From contig NZ_CP035544.1 of the NCBI RefSeq assembly GCF_004139715.1, forward strand, positions 434,001 to 498,000: a stretch of 64,000 bases of DNA, written 5' to 3'. The position numbers and the translations under genes are program-made. This stretch comes from Muriicola soli. GTDB lineage: Bacteria > Bacteroidota > Bacteroidia > Flavobacteriales > Flavobacteriaceae. Below are positions 32,754-42,758 of the stretch, one piece after another. How positions within the stretch are numbered: position 1 is the stretch's first letter; each line of letters opens with the position of its first letter. Below the pieces are notes generated by a model that worked only from the letters and a program-made list of their open reading frames with translations, had not been told where the DNA came from and searched no databases.

Positions 32754-35156
32754 ATGATTATAAGACACTTATATATAGTGATCCTTCTACTTATACCTGC
32801 TTTAGGTATAGGGCAACAGTGCGACAATACGCTGTCTGGAAAAGTACTGGACTTTCACAACAAAAGTCCGCTTACCGGAGCTACCTTGTTTATTCCGGAA
32901 TTAGACGTTTCAGCGATTACGGATTTTAATGGACTCTATGAGATTAAGAATTTGTGTGAAGGGAAATACGAATTGGAAATTATGCATCCTGAATGCAGAA
33001 CTGTGTTTTATACCGTTAGGATATCAGCAAATACGGAGAAAGACTTTCTCTTAGAGCATCATCTGGAACAACTGGAAGAGGTTCAGGTTGTTGGTGGAGC
33101 TATTTCAAAAAAGACGAATTCTGGTTTGGAACAGCGCCTGGCATCTGAAGCTTTAGTGAGATACAGTGGTGCCAGTTTGGGAGATGCCTTAAATGAACTC
33201 AGTGGTGTTTCCAGTATTAGTACCGGGGCAACGATTGTTAAACCGGTGATCCACGGCTTAAACGGAAGTAGGGTATTGGTCCTTAATGACGGGGTTCGAA
33301 TGCAGGATATGGAATGGGGTGATGAACATGCACCGAATGTCGATATCAATGCTGCCAATGCGATTTCGATTGTAAAAGGGGCTGCAGCCTTGCAATATGG
33401 AGGAGATGCTATTGGAGGGGTTATTCTTCTGGAGCAGGAAAACATGCCGGCAAAGGATACCCTTTACGGAAAGACCGTAATTAATGGGATCTACAATGGA
33501 AGGGGAGGAAGTATATCTTCTGAACTGTCAAAGGTTTTTAAAGATCAGTGGTTTCTAAAGGCTCAGGGTTCCTATAAACGCCTGGGAGATCAGGAAGCTC
33601 CTGACTATAACTTGTCCAATACGGGAATTGCAGAATCAGGATTGTCCTTACAATTTGGGAAAAAGACTTTTAACTGGGGTGTTCATGCCCGATTCTCATA
33701 TTACGATGCTGAAATTGCGATCCTCAGGGCTTCTCATATCGGCAATATCGATGACCTTATACGAAGTATTAACAGTGGAATCCCCGAAATCATAAGGCCT
33801 TTTACCTATGACTTGCAAAATCCCAGGCAGAAGGTAACCCACTACCTGGGAAAAGTTGCGCTTTATAAGAGGTTTGAGGGCTTAGGTAAGTTGAGTTTTC
33901 AATACGATTTTCAGGATAACCGAAGATTGGAATACGACGTGAGGCGCGGGGAACTTAATGACCAGGCTTCTCTTGATCTTCAGCTTACCACCCACACTTT
34001 GAGTACAGATTTTAAATGGGATGCCGATGATAAACTGGAAATGCAATTTGGTTTGATGGGGCGATACCAGGAGAATTTTCCGAACCCGGCTACAGGCGTC
34101 AGAAGACTGATCCCTGATTATGAGAAAATAGATCTGGGAATATATGGCACGGCGGAATACCGGATAAATAATAACTGGGAAGTTGATGGAGGAATTCGAT
34201 ACGACTATTCACAGATTGATGCTCTTAAGTTTTATCAGACCAGCCGTTGGGAGGAAAGGGGTTACGATCAGGATTTCAGTGATATAGTTGTTGAAGATCT
34301 GGGTTCGCAGTTGTTGACCAATCCCGTGCTCGATTTTAACAATATTTCTGTTACCTCCGGAGTACAGTATTCAAAGAATAACAATACCTTTTTCAGATTT
34401 AACTATTCACTTTCACAAAGAGCACCAAATCCATCTGAACTTTTTAGTGACGGACTCCATCACTCCGCTGCGCGGATAGAACTCGGCGACTTGCGGATAA
34501 AGAGTGAAACGTCAAATAAAATCTCCCTGTCTTTCGAAAAACAATACCAGGACTGGGGTATCACTGTGGAGCCTTATGCCAACTTCCTCGTGGATTTTAT
34601 TTTGCTTGAACCCACTGGCGTGGAGTTTACTATCAGGGGAGCGTTCCCGGTATGGACCTATAGACAAACGGACAGTAGATTGTTGGGCCTGGATATTTCG
34701 GGATATAAAAATTGGAATGAGCAGTGGACAACCGAACATCAGTTCTCAATAGTAAAGGGGACAGATGTAGAGAATGATATACCGCTGATCAATGTGCCCT
34801 CGGCAAATTTCAGAAACAGGCTTCGATTTACTAAAAAGGAGTGGAAGGGATTAGAAGTTTCACTGATGAGCAATCTCGTTTTTCGTCAGAATGAAACACC
34901 GCCCAATTTTGTGGTTTTTTCACCTGAACAACAGCAGGATGTTCTCCTGGAAATTAATAGTCCGCCAGATACGTATCACCTGTTGGGATTTACTTCAAAA
35001 ATGGAATTCTCCCTCGGGGGTGCTCGTGTCTTAACGACCTCATTGAACGTAAACAATATTTTAAATACCTCCTTCAGGGACTATCTCGACAGGCAGAGAT
35101 TTTTTGCTGACGGGATGGGCAGAAACATTTTATTACAGCTAATTATTAACTATTAA
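32754..35156 (+). CDS. TonB-dependent outer-membrane receptor with carboxypeptidase-like N-terminal domain
   Basis: Energised outer-membrane transporter of 800 residues. A signal peptide (about 1-20) is followed by a CarboxypepD_reg-like domain (NTLSGKVLDFHNKSPLTGATLFI to about 100), a plug (about 110-225, with HGLNGSRVLVLNDGVRMQD and IEIVKGPAS-like AISIVKGAAALQYGGDAIGG), and a barrel ending LLQLIINY with a terminal aromatic. The EWGDEHAPNV motif after the plug is like that of zinc/metal receptors of the ZnuD type, so metal uptake is possible but unproven. Neighbours are the small His/Cys protein and a lipoprotein. Confidence 0.88.
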   Translation: MIIRHLYIVILLLIPALGIGQQCDNTLSGKVLDFHNKSPLTGATLFIPELDVSAITDFNGLYEIKNLCEGKYELEIMHPECRTVFYTVRISANTEKDFLLEHHLEQLEEVQVVGGAISKKTNSGLEQRLASEALVRYSGASLGDALNELSGVSSISTGATIVKPVIHGLNGSRVLVLNDGVRMQDMEWGDEHAPNVDINAANAISIVKGAAALQYGGDAIGGVILLEQENMPAKDTLYGKTVINGIYNGRGGSISSELSKVFKDQWFLKAQGSYKRLGDQEAPDYNLSNTGIAESGLSLQFGKKTFNWGVHARFSYYDAEIAILRASHIGNIDDLIRSINSGIPEIIRPFTYDLQNPRQKVTHYLGKVALYKRFEGLGKLSFQYDFQDNRRLEYDVRRGELNDQASLDLQLTTHTLSTDFKWDADDKLEMQFGLMGRYQENFPNPATGVRRLIPDYEKIDLGIYGTAEYRINNNWEVDGGIRYDYSQIDALKFYQTSRWEERGYDQDFSDIVVEDLGSQLLTNPVLDFNNISVTSGVQYSKNNNTFFRFNYSLSQRAPNPSELFSDGLHHSAARIELGDLRIKSETSNKISLSFEKQYQDWGITVEPYANFLVDFILLEPTGVEFTIRGAFPVWTYRQTDSRLLGLDISGYKNWNEQWTTEHQFSIVKGTDVENDIPLINVPSANFRNRLRFTKKEWKGLEVSLMSNLVFRQNETPPNFVVFSPEQQQDVLLEINSPPDTYHLLGFTSKMEFSLGGARVLTTSLNVNNILNTSFRDYLDRQRFFADGMGRNILLQLIINY

Positions 35157-35170
35157 ATACGATTAAGACT

Positions 35171-35725
35171 ATGAAAACAGTAAAGATTCTAACCCTTTTA
35201 ATGCTTGGCGGAACACTCTTGACCTCCTGTTCAGATGACGATCCGGCTCCTGAACCCATCAACGAAGAAGAGATTATTACTACCTTAACGGTTACTCTAA
35301 CTCCAGATGGTGGAGGGACCACAGTAACCTTGCAGAGTCAGGACTTAGATGGGGACGGTCCTAATGCTCCCGTGGTTACCGTTTCAGGAGATCTGGTTGC
35401 GGGAACTACTTATAACGGTGGCATTGTGGTGTTAAATGAGACCGAGACCCCAGCTGAAAATATTACCGAGGAGGTAGAGGAAGAGGATGACGAGCATCAG
35501 TTCTTTTACACTGTGGGTGGAGGTCTTGACGTAACTACAGAGTATGCTAATTTTGACGGTAATGGCAATCCCCTGGGGACAGAATTTACTTTGATATCCG
35601 GGGCTGCAAGTTCTGGAACACTTGCGTTCACTTTGCGCCACGAACCCACAAAGCCTAACACCGGTCTGGCTGATGCAGGTGGTGAGACAGATATTGCAGT
35701 AACCTTTAATGTAACGGTTCAGTAG
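35171..35725 (+). CDS. Lipoprotein linked to the TonB receptor
   Basis: Lipoprotein of 184 residues: signal ending LLTSC with C20 lipidated, an acidic spacer (SDDDPAPEPINEEE), then a beta-rich domain with repeated TLTVTLTP, LQSQDLDGDGPN and LNETETPAEN segments, an acidic EEEDDEHQFFY motif, and a C-terminal LRHEPTKPNTGLADAGG. Similar lipoproteins regularly follow TonB receptors of this kind in Flavobacteriaceae. It lies 14 bases after the receptor. It may act as a surface or periplasmic partner that captures the ligand; the role is inferred. Confidence 0.75.
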   Translation: MKTVKILTLLMLGGTLLTSCSDDDPAPEPINEEEIITTLTVTLTPDGGGTTVTLQSQDLDGDGPNAPVVTVSGDLVAGTTYNGGIVVLNETETPAENITEEVEEEDDEHQFFYTVGGGLDVTTEYANFDGNGNPLGTEFTLISGAASSGTLAFTLRHEPTKPNTGLADAGGETDIAVTFNVTVQ

Positions 35726-35771
35726 GGCTTTGTCTAATGTATTTCACCTCGCTGAGATCAGGGAGGCAAAG

Positions 35772-35827
35772 AAAAACCCTCCAATTGTCTAAGGCAAATT
35801 CATGCCAGGGCATTTTGGAGGGTTTTT
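35772..35827. terminator. Bidirectional terminator between the lipoprotein gene and ypdA
   Basis: Perfect 13-base arms AAAAACCCTCCAA (35772-35784) and TTGGAGGGTTTTT (35815-35827) with a 30-base loop that has its own GGCA/TGCC stem. T runs flank it in both directions, suiting two convergent genes. Confidence 0.8.
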
Positions 35828-35898
35828 AATTATTGGTCTTTATAACCACAAATTTATTTGTTATTCAATCAGAATAGATTACGGAATAGTCTTGTCCG

Positions 35899-36879
35899 TT
35901 AGGCAGGGACTGATTGCTCCTTAACGATATGCGCCATGATCGTCTTGGCATGCACCCTAGAATTTTCAATAAACCATTTATGGGTTTCCATTCCACCGCA
36001 AATTACTCCTGCAAGATACAAGCCTTCAACATTGGTCTCCATAGTTTCCGGGTTGTAATCAGGGAGTCTTTTCTTGTCCTGAGACAGGTTAATACCCATG
36101 TTTTCAAGAAATTTAAAATTGGGCATATAACCGGTAAGGGCCAGGACGAAGTCGTTTTCGATATTAATTGTACCATCCGGACTGTCTAAGATGATTTCTC
36201 GCTCTCTCACCTCAGAAACAGTGGAATTGTAATACGCTTTAATGCTACCTTCCTCTATTCGGTTAATAATGTCGGGTCTCACCCAGTATTTAACTCTTTG
36301 ACCAACTTCTGGACCCCTGATGATCATGGTGACATCAGCGCCTTTTCTCCAGCATTCCAGAGCAGCGTCGACTGCAGAATTACTCGCTCCTACGACTGCC
36401 AACTTTTGACTGGCAAAAAAGTGAGGGTCGTTGTAATAATGCGAAACCTTAGGTAATTCTTCTCCCGGGACATTGAGTTTGTTTGGCAGGTCATAAAAGC
36501 CCGTAGCTATGATCACATACCTCGATTCATATGTTTCTTTTTCTGTTGTCGTCTGAAAGCGTTCACCTATTTTTTTTACCGAGCCCACTTTTTCAAAAAG
36601 GTTGATGTTCAGCTTATTTGAAGTGACGATCCTTCTGTAATATTCCAGGGCTTCATTTCTTTTAGGCTTAGCTTCCTTACTGATAAAGGGGATTTCGTCA
36701 ATCTCCAGTTTCTCTGAGGAAGAAAAAAACTGCATATTCACCGGATAGTTGAAAAGGGAGTTCACAATGGGACCTTTTTCGATAATAAGATAAGACAGCC
36801 CTTTTTTCTTGGCTTCCAGTCCGCAGGCTATCCCAATGGGTCCGCCTCCAACAATAATAAGATCAAATTCTTTCTTCAT
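35899..36879 (-). CDS. ypdA: YpdA-family FAD/NAD(P) reductase (putative bacillithiol disulfide reductase)
   Basis: Flavoprotein of the YpdA/Bdr family, 326 residues, cytoplasmic. The N-terminal FAD motif is GGGPIGIACGLEAKKKG, the second dinucleotide motif is VVGASNSAVDAALECWRKG (about 165-185), and the C-terminal LAGVICGGMETHKWFIENSR segment is characteristic of YpdA. It lacks the CxxC redox motif of thioredoxin reductase. The family is linked to bacillithiol disulfide reduction with NADPH; the function here is by homology. Confidence 0.88.
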   Translation of the reverse strand: MKKEFDLIIVGGGPIGIACGLEAKKKGLSYLIIEKGPIVNSLFNYPVNMQFFSSSEKLEIDEIPFISKEAKPKRNEALEYYRRIVTSNKLNINLFEKVGSVKKIGERFQTTTEKETYESRYVIIATGFYDLPNKLNVPGEELPKVSHYYNDPHFFASQKLAVVGASNSAVDAALECWRKGADVTMIIRGPEVGQRVKYWVRPDIINRIEEGSIKAYYNSTVSEVREREIILDSPDGTINIENDFVLALTGYMPNFKFLENMGINLSQDKKRLPDYNPETMETNVEGLYLAGVICGGMETHKWFIENSRVHAKTIMAHIVKEQSVPA

Positions 36880-37037
36880 ATCCCTCGCTTAGTAGTTTAA
36901 TCATCTAAATCATTACAAAGCTAGGCATATTCTTATTAAAACACCGAAGCTAAAGTGCAGGGTTAAACCTGACAATTATCATTCTTTTCCGGTAATTTGA
37001 ATCGGATATTTAGGAAATAATACTAAAACAATTCATC

Positions 37038-37463
37038 ATGACTATTTCCATAGATATACCCATCTCAACCATTATGACAAAAAATATAATTTCCGTCAAC
37101 CTGGAGGATGGGTTAGAGAGAGCAGAACATTTATTCAAAAAGCACAATATCCGGCACATGCCGGTGACCCAGAATAAAAAGATCGTAGGGATGCTCAGTA
37201 TGAACGATTTATTGCGTTTGAGCTTCGCAGACGGGGCTTTTCGTGAGGAGGACAATATTAAATCGGAGATTTATGAAATGTTTACCATTAATCAGCTTAT
37301 GGTACGAACCCCCGAAACAATTAGCTCAAAGGAAACGGTTAGGGAAGCAACGGCTTTATTGGTAAAGCGCAAGTATCACTCATTACCTGTAGTAGATGAT
37401 GGAGAGGTGGTAGGTATCGTCACCACCACAGACCTTTTGAAATATTATCTGTCCATGTTTTAG
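37038..37463 (+). CDS. CBS domain pair protein
   Basis: Cytoplasmic protein of 141 residues made of two CBS domains: residues about 10-65 (TIMTKNIISVNLEDGLERAEHLF ... HMPVTQNKKIVGMLSMNDLL) and 80-138 (QLMVRTPETISSKETVREA ... HSLPVVDDGEVVGIVTTTDLL). Such pairs bind adenine nucleotides and act as energy or redox sensors, often on a partner protein. No partner is fused or clearly linked. Its stop overlaps the convergent rpe stop by 4 bases. Confidence 0.88.
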   Translation: MTISIDIPISTIMTKNIISVNLEDGLERAEHLFKKHNIRHMPVTQNKKIVGMLSMNDLLRLSFADGAFREEDNIKSEIYEMFTINQLMVRTPETISSKETVREATALLVKRKYHSLPVVDDGEVVGIVTTTDLLKYYLSMF

Positions 37464-38122
37464 GAAAGGTTAGAAGAAGCTAATTCTGAGATCATCTTGG
37501 CTGGGTTTTCGGCTTTGAAGACAGAACTTCCCGCAACCAGCACGTCAGCACCTGCTTCAACTAGTTTTGAGGCATTTGCCGAGCTTACTCCGCCATCTAT
37601 CTCAATTAGTGCAGTAGCACTTTGCTCATTAATCATCCCTCGGAGTTTTTCGACCTTCTTATAGGTTTGAGGGATAAAGGATTGCCCACCAAAACCGGGG
37701 TTCACACTCATTACCAGTACCAGATCCAGATCTGTTAATATGTTTTCCAGCAAGGAGACCTCTGTATGGGGATTTAGGGCCACGCCCGCCTTCATTCCTG
37801 ACGCCTTAATGGCCTGTATGGTCCGATGCAGATGTGTGCAGGCTTCATAGTGTACGGTAAGCAGATACACCCCTAGATCGGCAAATGTTTGTATATATCG
37901 ATCAGGGTCTACGATCATTAGATGAGTATCCAGAGGTTTTGTGGCGTATTTGGAGATGGTACTTACCACGGGCATCCCATAGGAAATATTTGGGACGAAT
38001 AGTCCGTCCATGATGTCGAGATGATGCCATGCAGCTTCACTCTCATTCACCATTTCCACTTCTTTCTGAAGGTTACCAAAGTCTGCTGCAAGCAGGGAGG
38101 GAGCTATTTTTACGCGATTCAT
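37460..38122 (-). CDS. rpe: Ribulose-phosphate 3-epimerase
   Basis: Interconverts ribulose 5-phosphate and xylulose 5-phosphate in the pentose phosphate pathway. The 220-residue TIM barrel shows IAPSLLAADF, WHHLDIMDGLFVPN with the catalytic aspartate and metal-binding histidine, THLMI, MSVNPGFGGQSF, and EIDGGVS near the end. It is a complete, typical sequence. It follows the TPR gene region on the minus strand with a 42-base gap. Confidence 0.95.
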   Translation of the reverse strand: MNRVKIAPSLLAADFGNLQKEVEMVNESEAAWHHLDIMDGLFVPNISYGMPVVSTISKYATKPLDTHLMIVDPDRYIQTFADLGVYLLTVHYEACTHLHRTIQAIKASGMKAGVALNPHTEVSLLENILTDLDLVLVMSVNPGFGGQSFIPQTYKKVEKLRGMINEQSATALIEIDGGVSSANASKLVEAGADVLVAGSSVFKAENPAKMISELASSNLS

Positions 38123-38164
38123 AGGTCGGCAGAATTAATATTAGTAAAAGTAATCAAACCACTT

Positions 38165-39148
38165 TTATTCAGACATAGCGCCTGGCTCTTTTCTGATGGT
38201 GATGTTGCTCAGATCGGTTTCAGCAGCAATATACCCAAAGGAACTCCAGTTATCTCCTTCGATTATTTTGGTCATTAGCAACATCCCTTTTTCGATTTTT
38301 TTACTTTCCTCTTCCGTAAAATACCAGTTGGCCAAACCGTAAGCAACGGCATCTGACGCTGCTGAGGCTTCACCTTCTGGTAAAAGATCTTCTTCTGTGA
38401 TCAAGCCTTTGTAAAAAAGGCATAGATTATGGTAGCTGCTATTTTCTATGACCTCAAGCTCAGGAGTGATCGGGAGCAAGAGACTATCTGCTGCCGAATA
38501 GTTATTCAATCTTCTTTGAATCATGTAGAGCCAGTGCGTACTCGATACAAGATTATCCGGGTTTTCACCACTTTCCTTGCATTTAAGGTACGCCTTGTAG
38601 GCATTGTCATAATCCTGTTTTAGGTAATAGGCAAGTCCGAGGTGGTACCAGATATTTCCGTGTAAGGTGCTTACGGGAATATTCATCGCATTGGGTATAC
38701 CATCGGGTTCCACCTCATTGGCTTTACCTTTAATCAGTTCAGCGCCTTTTTCAAGGTCGGCAATAGCTTTGTCAAACTGCCTTAGCGAAATATATCGATG
38801 TCCCCGGTGCCTGTATAGTCGGGCATCTTCCGGAAATTTTTTGATCCCGCTTGTATAAATCGTTATGGCATCTTCGTAATGGCCCAGATATGCCGTTCTT
38901 CGGCCGTACCATATCAGCAGGTCTGCATCTGTGGTGTCGTTCAAATATGCTCTTCTCGCTTCCTGATAATCCTGAAGGGCCTTACCACTGGCCTTATTTC
39001 GCTCATAGACTTTTCCCAGGGGAGTGGTGAAAGGTTGAGGTGTTTCCGGGATAGGATCACTTTTTAGGTTACAGCAGGATAGGATCAGAAAGAAAAAAAC
39101 TGTACTTATTCTGATAATTCCTTTGGGTACTGAACTTAATATTGACAT
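38165..39148 (-). CDS. TPR-repeat lipoprotein
   Basis: Lipoprotein of 327 residues with a signal ending LILSC (C25), then about five tetratricopeptide-like repeats. The clearest are YGRRTAYLGHYEDAITIYTSGIKKFPED, YRHRGHRYISLRQFDKAIADLEKG and YHLGLAYYLKQDYDNAYKAYLKC, at about residues 85-215. The C-terminal third lacks clear repeats. TPR lipoproteins serve as scaffolds in the envelope; partner unknown. It lies between rpoD, separated by a terminator, and rpe. Confidence 0.8.
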   Translation of the reverse strand: MSILSSVPKGIIRISTVFFFLILSCCNLKSDPIPETPQPFTTPLGKVYERNKASGKALQDYQEARRAYLNDTTDADLLIWYGRRTAYLGHYEDAITIYTSGIKKFPEDARLYRHRGHRYISLRQFDKAIADLEKGAELIKGKANEVEPDGIPNAMNIPVSTLHGNIWYHLGLAYYLKQDYDNAYKAYLKCKESGENPDNLVSSTHWLYMIQRRLNNYSAADSLLLPITPELEVIENSSYHNLCLFYKGLITEEDLLPEGEASAASDAVAYGLANWYFTEEESKKIEKGMLLMTKIIEGDNWSSFGYIAAETDLSNITIRKEPGAMSE

Positions 39149-39181
39149 TTGCCGGGTTTTTAGGTTGGATTTAGACTGAAA

Positions 39182-39210
39182 TGAAAAACTCCGGTAATCA
39201 GCCGGAGTTT
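39182..39210 (-). terminator. Intrinsic terminator downstream of rpoD
   Basis: Perfect arms AAACTCCGG (39186-39194) and CCGGAGTTT (39202-39210) with a 7-base loop; on the minus strand a TTTTTC run follows. It lies 120 bases past the rpoD stop and just before the TPR gene. Confidence 0.8.
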
Positions 39211-39329
39211 ATTCATCAATCAAAAAACGAACAGTCATGATACACTGTTGTTATCTTCTGCAAATTACACTAAAATCTCCAGTATTCCAATTTATGGTAC
39301 GGACATCCGTGCTCTTGCATCCGGGATAA

Positions 39330-40193
39330 TTACCCCAGATATGTCTTCAGGATCTTACTCCTTGAGGTGTGTTTCAACCTTCTGATTGCCTTTTCTTTTA
39401 TTTGTCTTACACGTTCCCTGGTAAGGTCAAACGTCTCTCCAATTTCCTCAAGGGTCATGGAGTGTTGTCCCGCAAGTCCGAAGTAAAGTCGGATGACATC
39501 AGCTTCCCTTGGTGTAAGGGTTTCCAACGCTCTTTCTATTTCGGTTCTCAGAGATTCGTGCAAAAGATCTTTATCTGGATTTGGCGATTCCCCGCTGCGT
39601 AAAACATCGTAGAGATTTGAATCTTCCCCGTCAATCAGTGGAGCATCCATGGAGACGTGCCGTCCTGAATTCTTGAGTGATTGCTTCACATCTTCTACGG
39701 TCATATCCAATTCCTTGGCAATCTCTTCAGCAGATGGCATCCTTTCGTGTGCTTGCTCAAGAAAAGCGAAGGTTTTATTGATCTTATTGATCGAACCGAT
39801 CTTGTTCAATGGCAAACGCACAATACGGGATTGTTCGGCCAAAGCCTGAAGAATGGATTGACGAATCCACCAAACGGCGTAGGAAATAAACTTAAAACCA
39901 CGAGTTTCATCAAAACGTTGTGCAGCCTTGATAAGGCCAAGGTTTCCTTCGTTGATCAAATCCGGGAGCGTAAGCCCCTGATTCTGGTACTGTTTTGCTA
40001 CAGAAACGACAAATCTAAGGTTGGCTTTGGTCAGCTTTTCAAGGGCGGTTTGATCGCCGGCCTTAATGCGTTGTGCCAATTCCACTTCTTCATCAGCTGT
40101 AATCAGATCTACCTTGCCAATTTCCTGTAGGTATTTGTCAAGAGAGGCCGTTTCACGGTTGGTTACCTGTTTTGTAATCTTTAACTGTCTCAT
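39330..40193 (-). CDS. rpoD: Primary sigma-70 factor (RpoD/SigA), short Bacteroidota form
   Basis: Housekeeping sigma factor, 287 residues. It lacks region 1.1 and starts directly with [22 protein letters not shown], the Bacteroidota form. Region 2 is [37 protein letters not shown] in two parts, region 3 follows ([14 protein letters not shown]), and region 4 has [21 protein letters not shown]-like sequence ([23 protein letters not shown]). It should recognise the TTTG/TAnnTTTG promoters found in this window. An own terminator lies downstream. Confidence 0.95.
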   Translation of the reverse strand: MRQLKITKQVTNRETASLDKYLQEIGKVDLITADEEVELAQRIKAGDQTALEKLTKANLRFVVSVAKQYQNQGLTLPDLINEGNLGLIKAAQRFDETRGFKFISYAVWWIRQSILQALAEQSRIVRLPLNKIGSINKINKTFAFLEQAHERMPSAEEIAKELDMTVEDVKQSLKNSGRHVSMDAPLIDGEDSNLYDVLRSGESPNPDKDLLHESLRTEIERALETLTPREADVIRLYFGLAGQHSMTLEEIGETFDLTRERVRQIKEKAIRRLKHTSRSKILKTYLG

Positions 40194-40240
40194 CTATAAG
40201 GTTCCTTTCAATTTAGGGTTAAAGCATGTACTGCATATAC

Positions 40241-40252
40241 TTATACGTATAA
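40241..40252. promoter_or_regulatory. Palindrome upstream of rpoD
   Basis: TTATACGTATAA, a perfect 12-base palindrome 48 bases before the rpoD start. It shares the TATACGTA core with the dyad in front of the response regulator gene. Function unknown. Confidence 0.35.
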
Positions 40253-40304
40253 ATAGAGAGAATGTTACAATTAGGTTTAGAAATTTTCAATAAAATGTTA
40301 AATA

Positions 40305-40335
40305 AATCAAAAAACCCCGACGAATTGCCGGGGTT
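40305..40335 (-). terminator. Intrinsic terminator of pnp
   Basis: AACCCCG (40313-40319) and CGGGGTT (40329-40335) with a 9-base loop; a T run follows on the minus strand. It lies about 20 bases past the pnp stop. Confidence 0.85.
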
Positions 40336-40356
40336 GGAGTTATAATTTAAAGAAAT

Positions 40357-42576
40357 TTAGTCTCTTCGCTGTCTCGAGGGCCTTCTTGGTCCCCGGTCAT
40401 TTCTGTCACCGCGATCTCTTCGATCGTTTCTCGGTGGTCTCTCCTTGTAACCTTCAGGCTTAGGCAGAAGTGCTTTTCTGGAAACTTTGTCTTTTTTCGT
40501 ACGAGAATCGATACCTAGGTATTTAATATCGAATTCATCTCCCATATTGACCACATCTGAAACATTTTCTGTGCGTTCCCATGCCAGTTCAGACACGTGC
40601 AGTAAGACTTCGTTGCCGGGAGCTTCCTTATATTCTACCACTGCTCCGAAATCGAGCATCTTGATTACCTTAACCTCGTATATACTTCCTACTTCAGGTT
40701 TAAAGGTGATAGAATCTATTTTGGCCAATACAGCATCAATTCCTGCCTGGTCTGTTCCGAGTATCTCAACCAAACCTTCTTCCGTAACCGGGTCTTCATT
40801 GATTACGATGGTGGTATTGGTAGTTTTCTGTAATTCCTGAATCACTTTTCCACCAGGTCCGATCAATGCACCAATGTACTCTCCCGGTATAGTTGCAGTA
40901 ACCATTTTTGGGGCGTGAGGTTTAACATCGCTGTTTGGAGCGGCAATGGTGTCGGTCAATTTAGTAAGGATGTGTAATCTTCCGTCACGGGCTTGTTTTA
41001 AGGCTTTAACAAGAATCTCATAAGACAATCCTTTTACCTTAATGTCCATCTGACAGGCGGTGATACCATCTGCAGTTCCCGTAACCTTAAAGTCCATATC
41101 CCCCAGGTGATCTTCATCTCCAAGGATATCTGATAATACAGCGTATTTTCCGGTTTCCGTATCCGTGATCAAGCCCATGGCGATCCCTGATACTGGTTTT
41201 TTCAACTGTACCCCGGCATCCATAAGGGCCATAGTTCCTGAACAAACCGTAGCCATAGATGACGAACCGTTACTCTCCAGTACTTCTGAAACCACACGTA
41301 CCGTATAAGGACAATCGGCGGGAATCATTCTTTTTAAAGCGCGTTGTGCCAGGTTACCGTGTCCAACTTCTCTTCTTGAAGTACCTCTGATTGGCCTTGC
41401 TTCACCTGTAGAGAATGGAGGGAAGTTGTAATGAAGGTAAAATGTCTCTTCTCCTTCATAGGAAGGCATATCAATTTGATTAGCCTCTCTGGAAGTTCCC
41501 AGGGTTACCGTAGCCAATGCCTGAGTCTCACCTCTGGTAAAGATGGCCGAACCATGCGTCGAGGGAAGGTAATCCACTTCACACCAGATAGGTCTGATCT
41601 CATCAGTCTTCCTTCCGTCCAAACGTAGCCCTTCGTTTAATGTAAGGTCTCTGACGGCTGCTTTTTCAGCTTTGTAATAGTATTTTTTGATCAGATCACC
41701 TTTTTCCTCCTGTTCTTCCTCGGAAAAGGATGATTTAATCTCTTCCTTAATCTCTGAGAATGCAGTACTGCGTTCGTGTTTGGCAGAACCTGCTTTTGCG
41801 ATGGCATATACTTTGTCATAAGCCATGTCATGGATTTTCTTAGCCAGGGCCTCATCTTCGTCTTCCTGATCGTATTCTCTCACTTCTTTCCTGCCAAAAG
41901 CATCGGCAAGACGTTTCTGAGCGGCAACCTGTTCCTTTATTGCTTCGTGGGCAAATTTGATGGCCTCTACCATTTCCTCTTCGGAAATTTCTTCCATTTC
42001 TCCTTCTACCATCATCACAGAATCTTCTGAAGCCCCTATAACCATGTCTAAATCGGATTCTTCGAGCTGTGCTCTGGTTGGATTGATAATAAATTTACCA
42101 TCGATCCTTCCTACGCGTACCTCTGAGATAGCGCATTCAAATGGGAAGTCTGATAACTGAATGGCGGCAGAAGCTGCCAAACCAGCCATAGCATCGGGCA
42201 TCACATCATCGTCATGCGACATCAGCTGGATCATTACCTGAGTTTCCGCGTGGTAATCCTTAGGGAATAAGGGTCTTAATACCCGGTCTACCAAACGCAT
42301 GGTTAAAACCTCTCCATCACTGGGACGAGCTTCTCTCTTGAAAAATCCACCTGGATATCTTCCTGAGGCTGCAAATTTTTCCCGATAATCAACTGTAAGG
42401 GGTAGGAAGTCTACATCTGATGCTTTGTAGTTCGATACTACAGTACACAATAACATGCATTTTCCTGATTGAACAACAACAGAACCGTGTGCCTGTTTTG
42501 CGAGTTTTCCGGTTTCGATAGAAATTTCCCTACCGTCTCCGAGGTCAATGACCTCTTTAAATGTCTTTGGAATCAT
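40357..42576 (-). CDS. pnp: Polyribonucleotide nucleotidyltransferase (PNPase)
   Basis: Phosphorolytic 3'-5' exoribonuclease of RNA turnover. The 739 residues contain two RNase PH domains (about 10-140 and 315-540, with the GEGHGNLAERAL-like [13 protein letters not shown] motif in the second), an alpha-helical linker, a KH domain (about 555-615, [16 protein letters not shown]) and an S1 domain (about 622-692). A basic, arginine-rich tail follows (about 705-739). It is downstream of rpsO on the same strand, the conserved rpsO-pnp order, but an rpsO terminator lies between them. Confidence 0.95.
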   Translation of the reverse strand: MIPKTFKEVIDLGDGREISIETGKLAKQAHGSVVVQSGKCMLLCTVVSNYKASDVDFLPLTVDYREKFAASGRYPGGFFKREARPSDGEVLTMRLVDRVLRPLFPKDYHAETQVMIQLMSHDDDVMPDAMAGLAASAAIQLSDFPFECAISEVRVGRIDGKFIINPTRAQLEESDLDMVIGASEDSVMMVEGEMEEISEEEMVEAIKFAHEAIKEQVAAQKRLADAFGRKEVREYDQEDEDEALAKKIHDMAYDKVYAIAKAGSAKHERSTAFSEIKEEIKSSFSEEEQEEKGDLIKKYYYKAEKAAVRDLTLNEGLRLDGRKTDEIRPIWCEVDYLPSTHGSAIFTRGETQALATVTLGTSREANQIDMPSYEGEETFYLHYNFPPFSTGEARPIRGTSRREVGHGNLAQRALKRMIPADCPYTVRVVSEVLESNGSSSMATVCSGTMALMDAGVQLKKPVSGIAMGLITDTETGKYAVLSDILGDEDHLGDMDFKVTGTADGITACQMDIKVKGLSYEILVKALKQARDGRLHILTKLTDTIAAPNSDVKPHAPKMVTATIPGEYIGALIGPGGKVIQELQKTTNTTIVINEDPVTEEGLVEILGTDQAGIDAVLAKIDSITFKPEVGSIYEVKVIKMLDFGAVVEYKEAPGNEVLLHVSELAWERTENVSDVVNMGDEFDIKYLGIDSRTKKDKVSRKALLPKPEGYKERPPRNDRRDRGDRNDRGPRRPSRQRRD

Positions 42577-42723
42577 AGTTTTTGGTTAATCCTGTAATCA
42601 CAGGAATGTTAAACAAAGGTCTCTGCCGCCCTCATGGCCGGCCGAAGTTGTGTTGTTGTGTTGTGGACCAATGAAAAACCTAGTGTAAGCTTTTTAATGT
42701 TGCCCTTTTCAGGGACTTGAAAA

Positions 42724-42751
42724 TGAAAAAAAGGGGAAGCTAAGCTTCCCC
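42724..42751 (-). terminator. Intrinsic terminator of rpsO
   Basis: GGGGAAGCT (42733-42741) and AGCTTCCCC (42743-42751) around the centre; on the minus strand a run of seven T follows. It lies 8 bases past the rpsO stop, so pnp probably relies on read-through or its own promoter. Confidence 0.85.
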
Positions 42752-42758
42752 AGATTTA

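Noticed and set aside
39681-40130. 149-codon open frame on the plus strand
   Set aside because: Antisense to rpoD; no start signal and no family resemblance.
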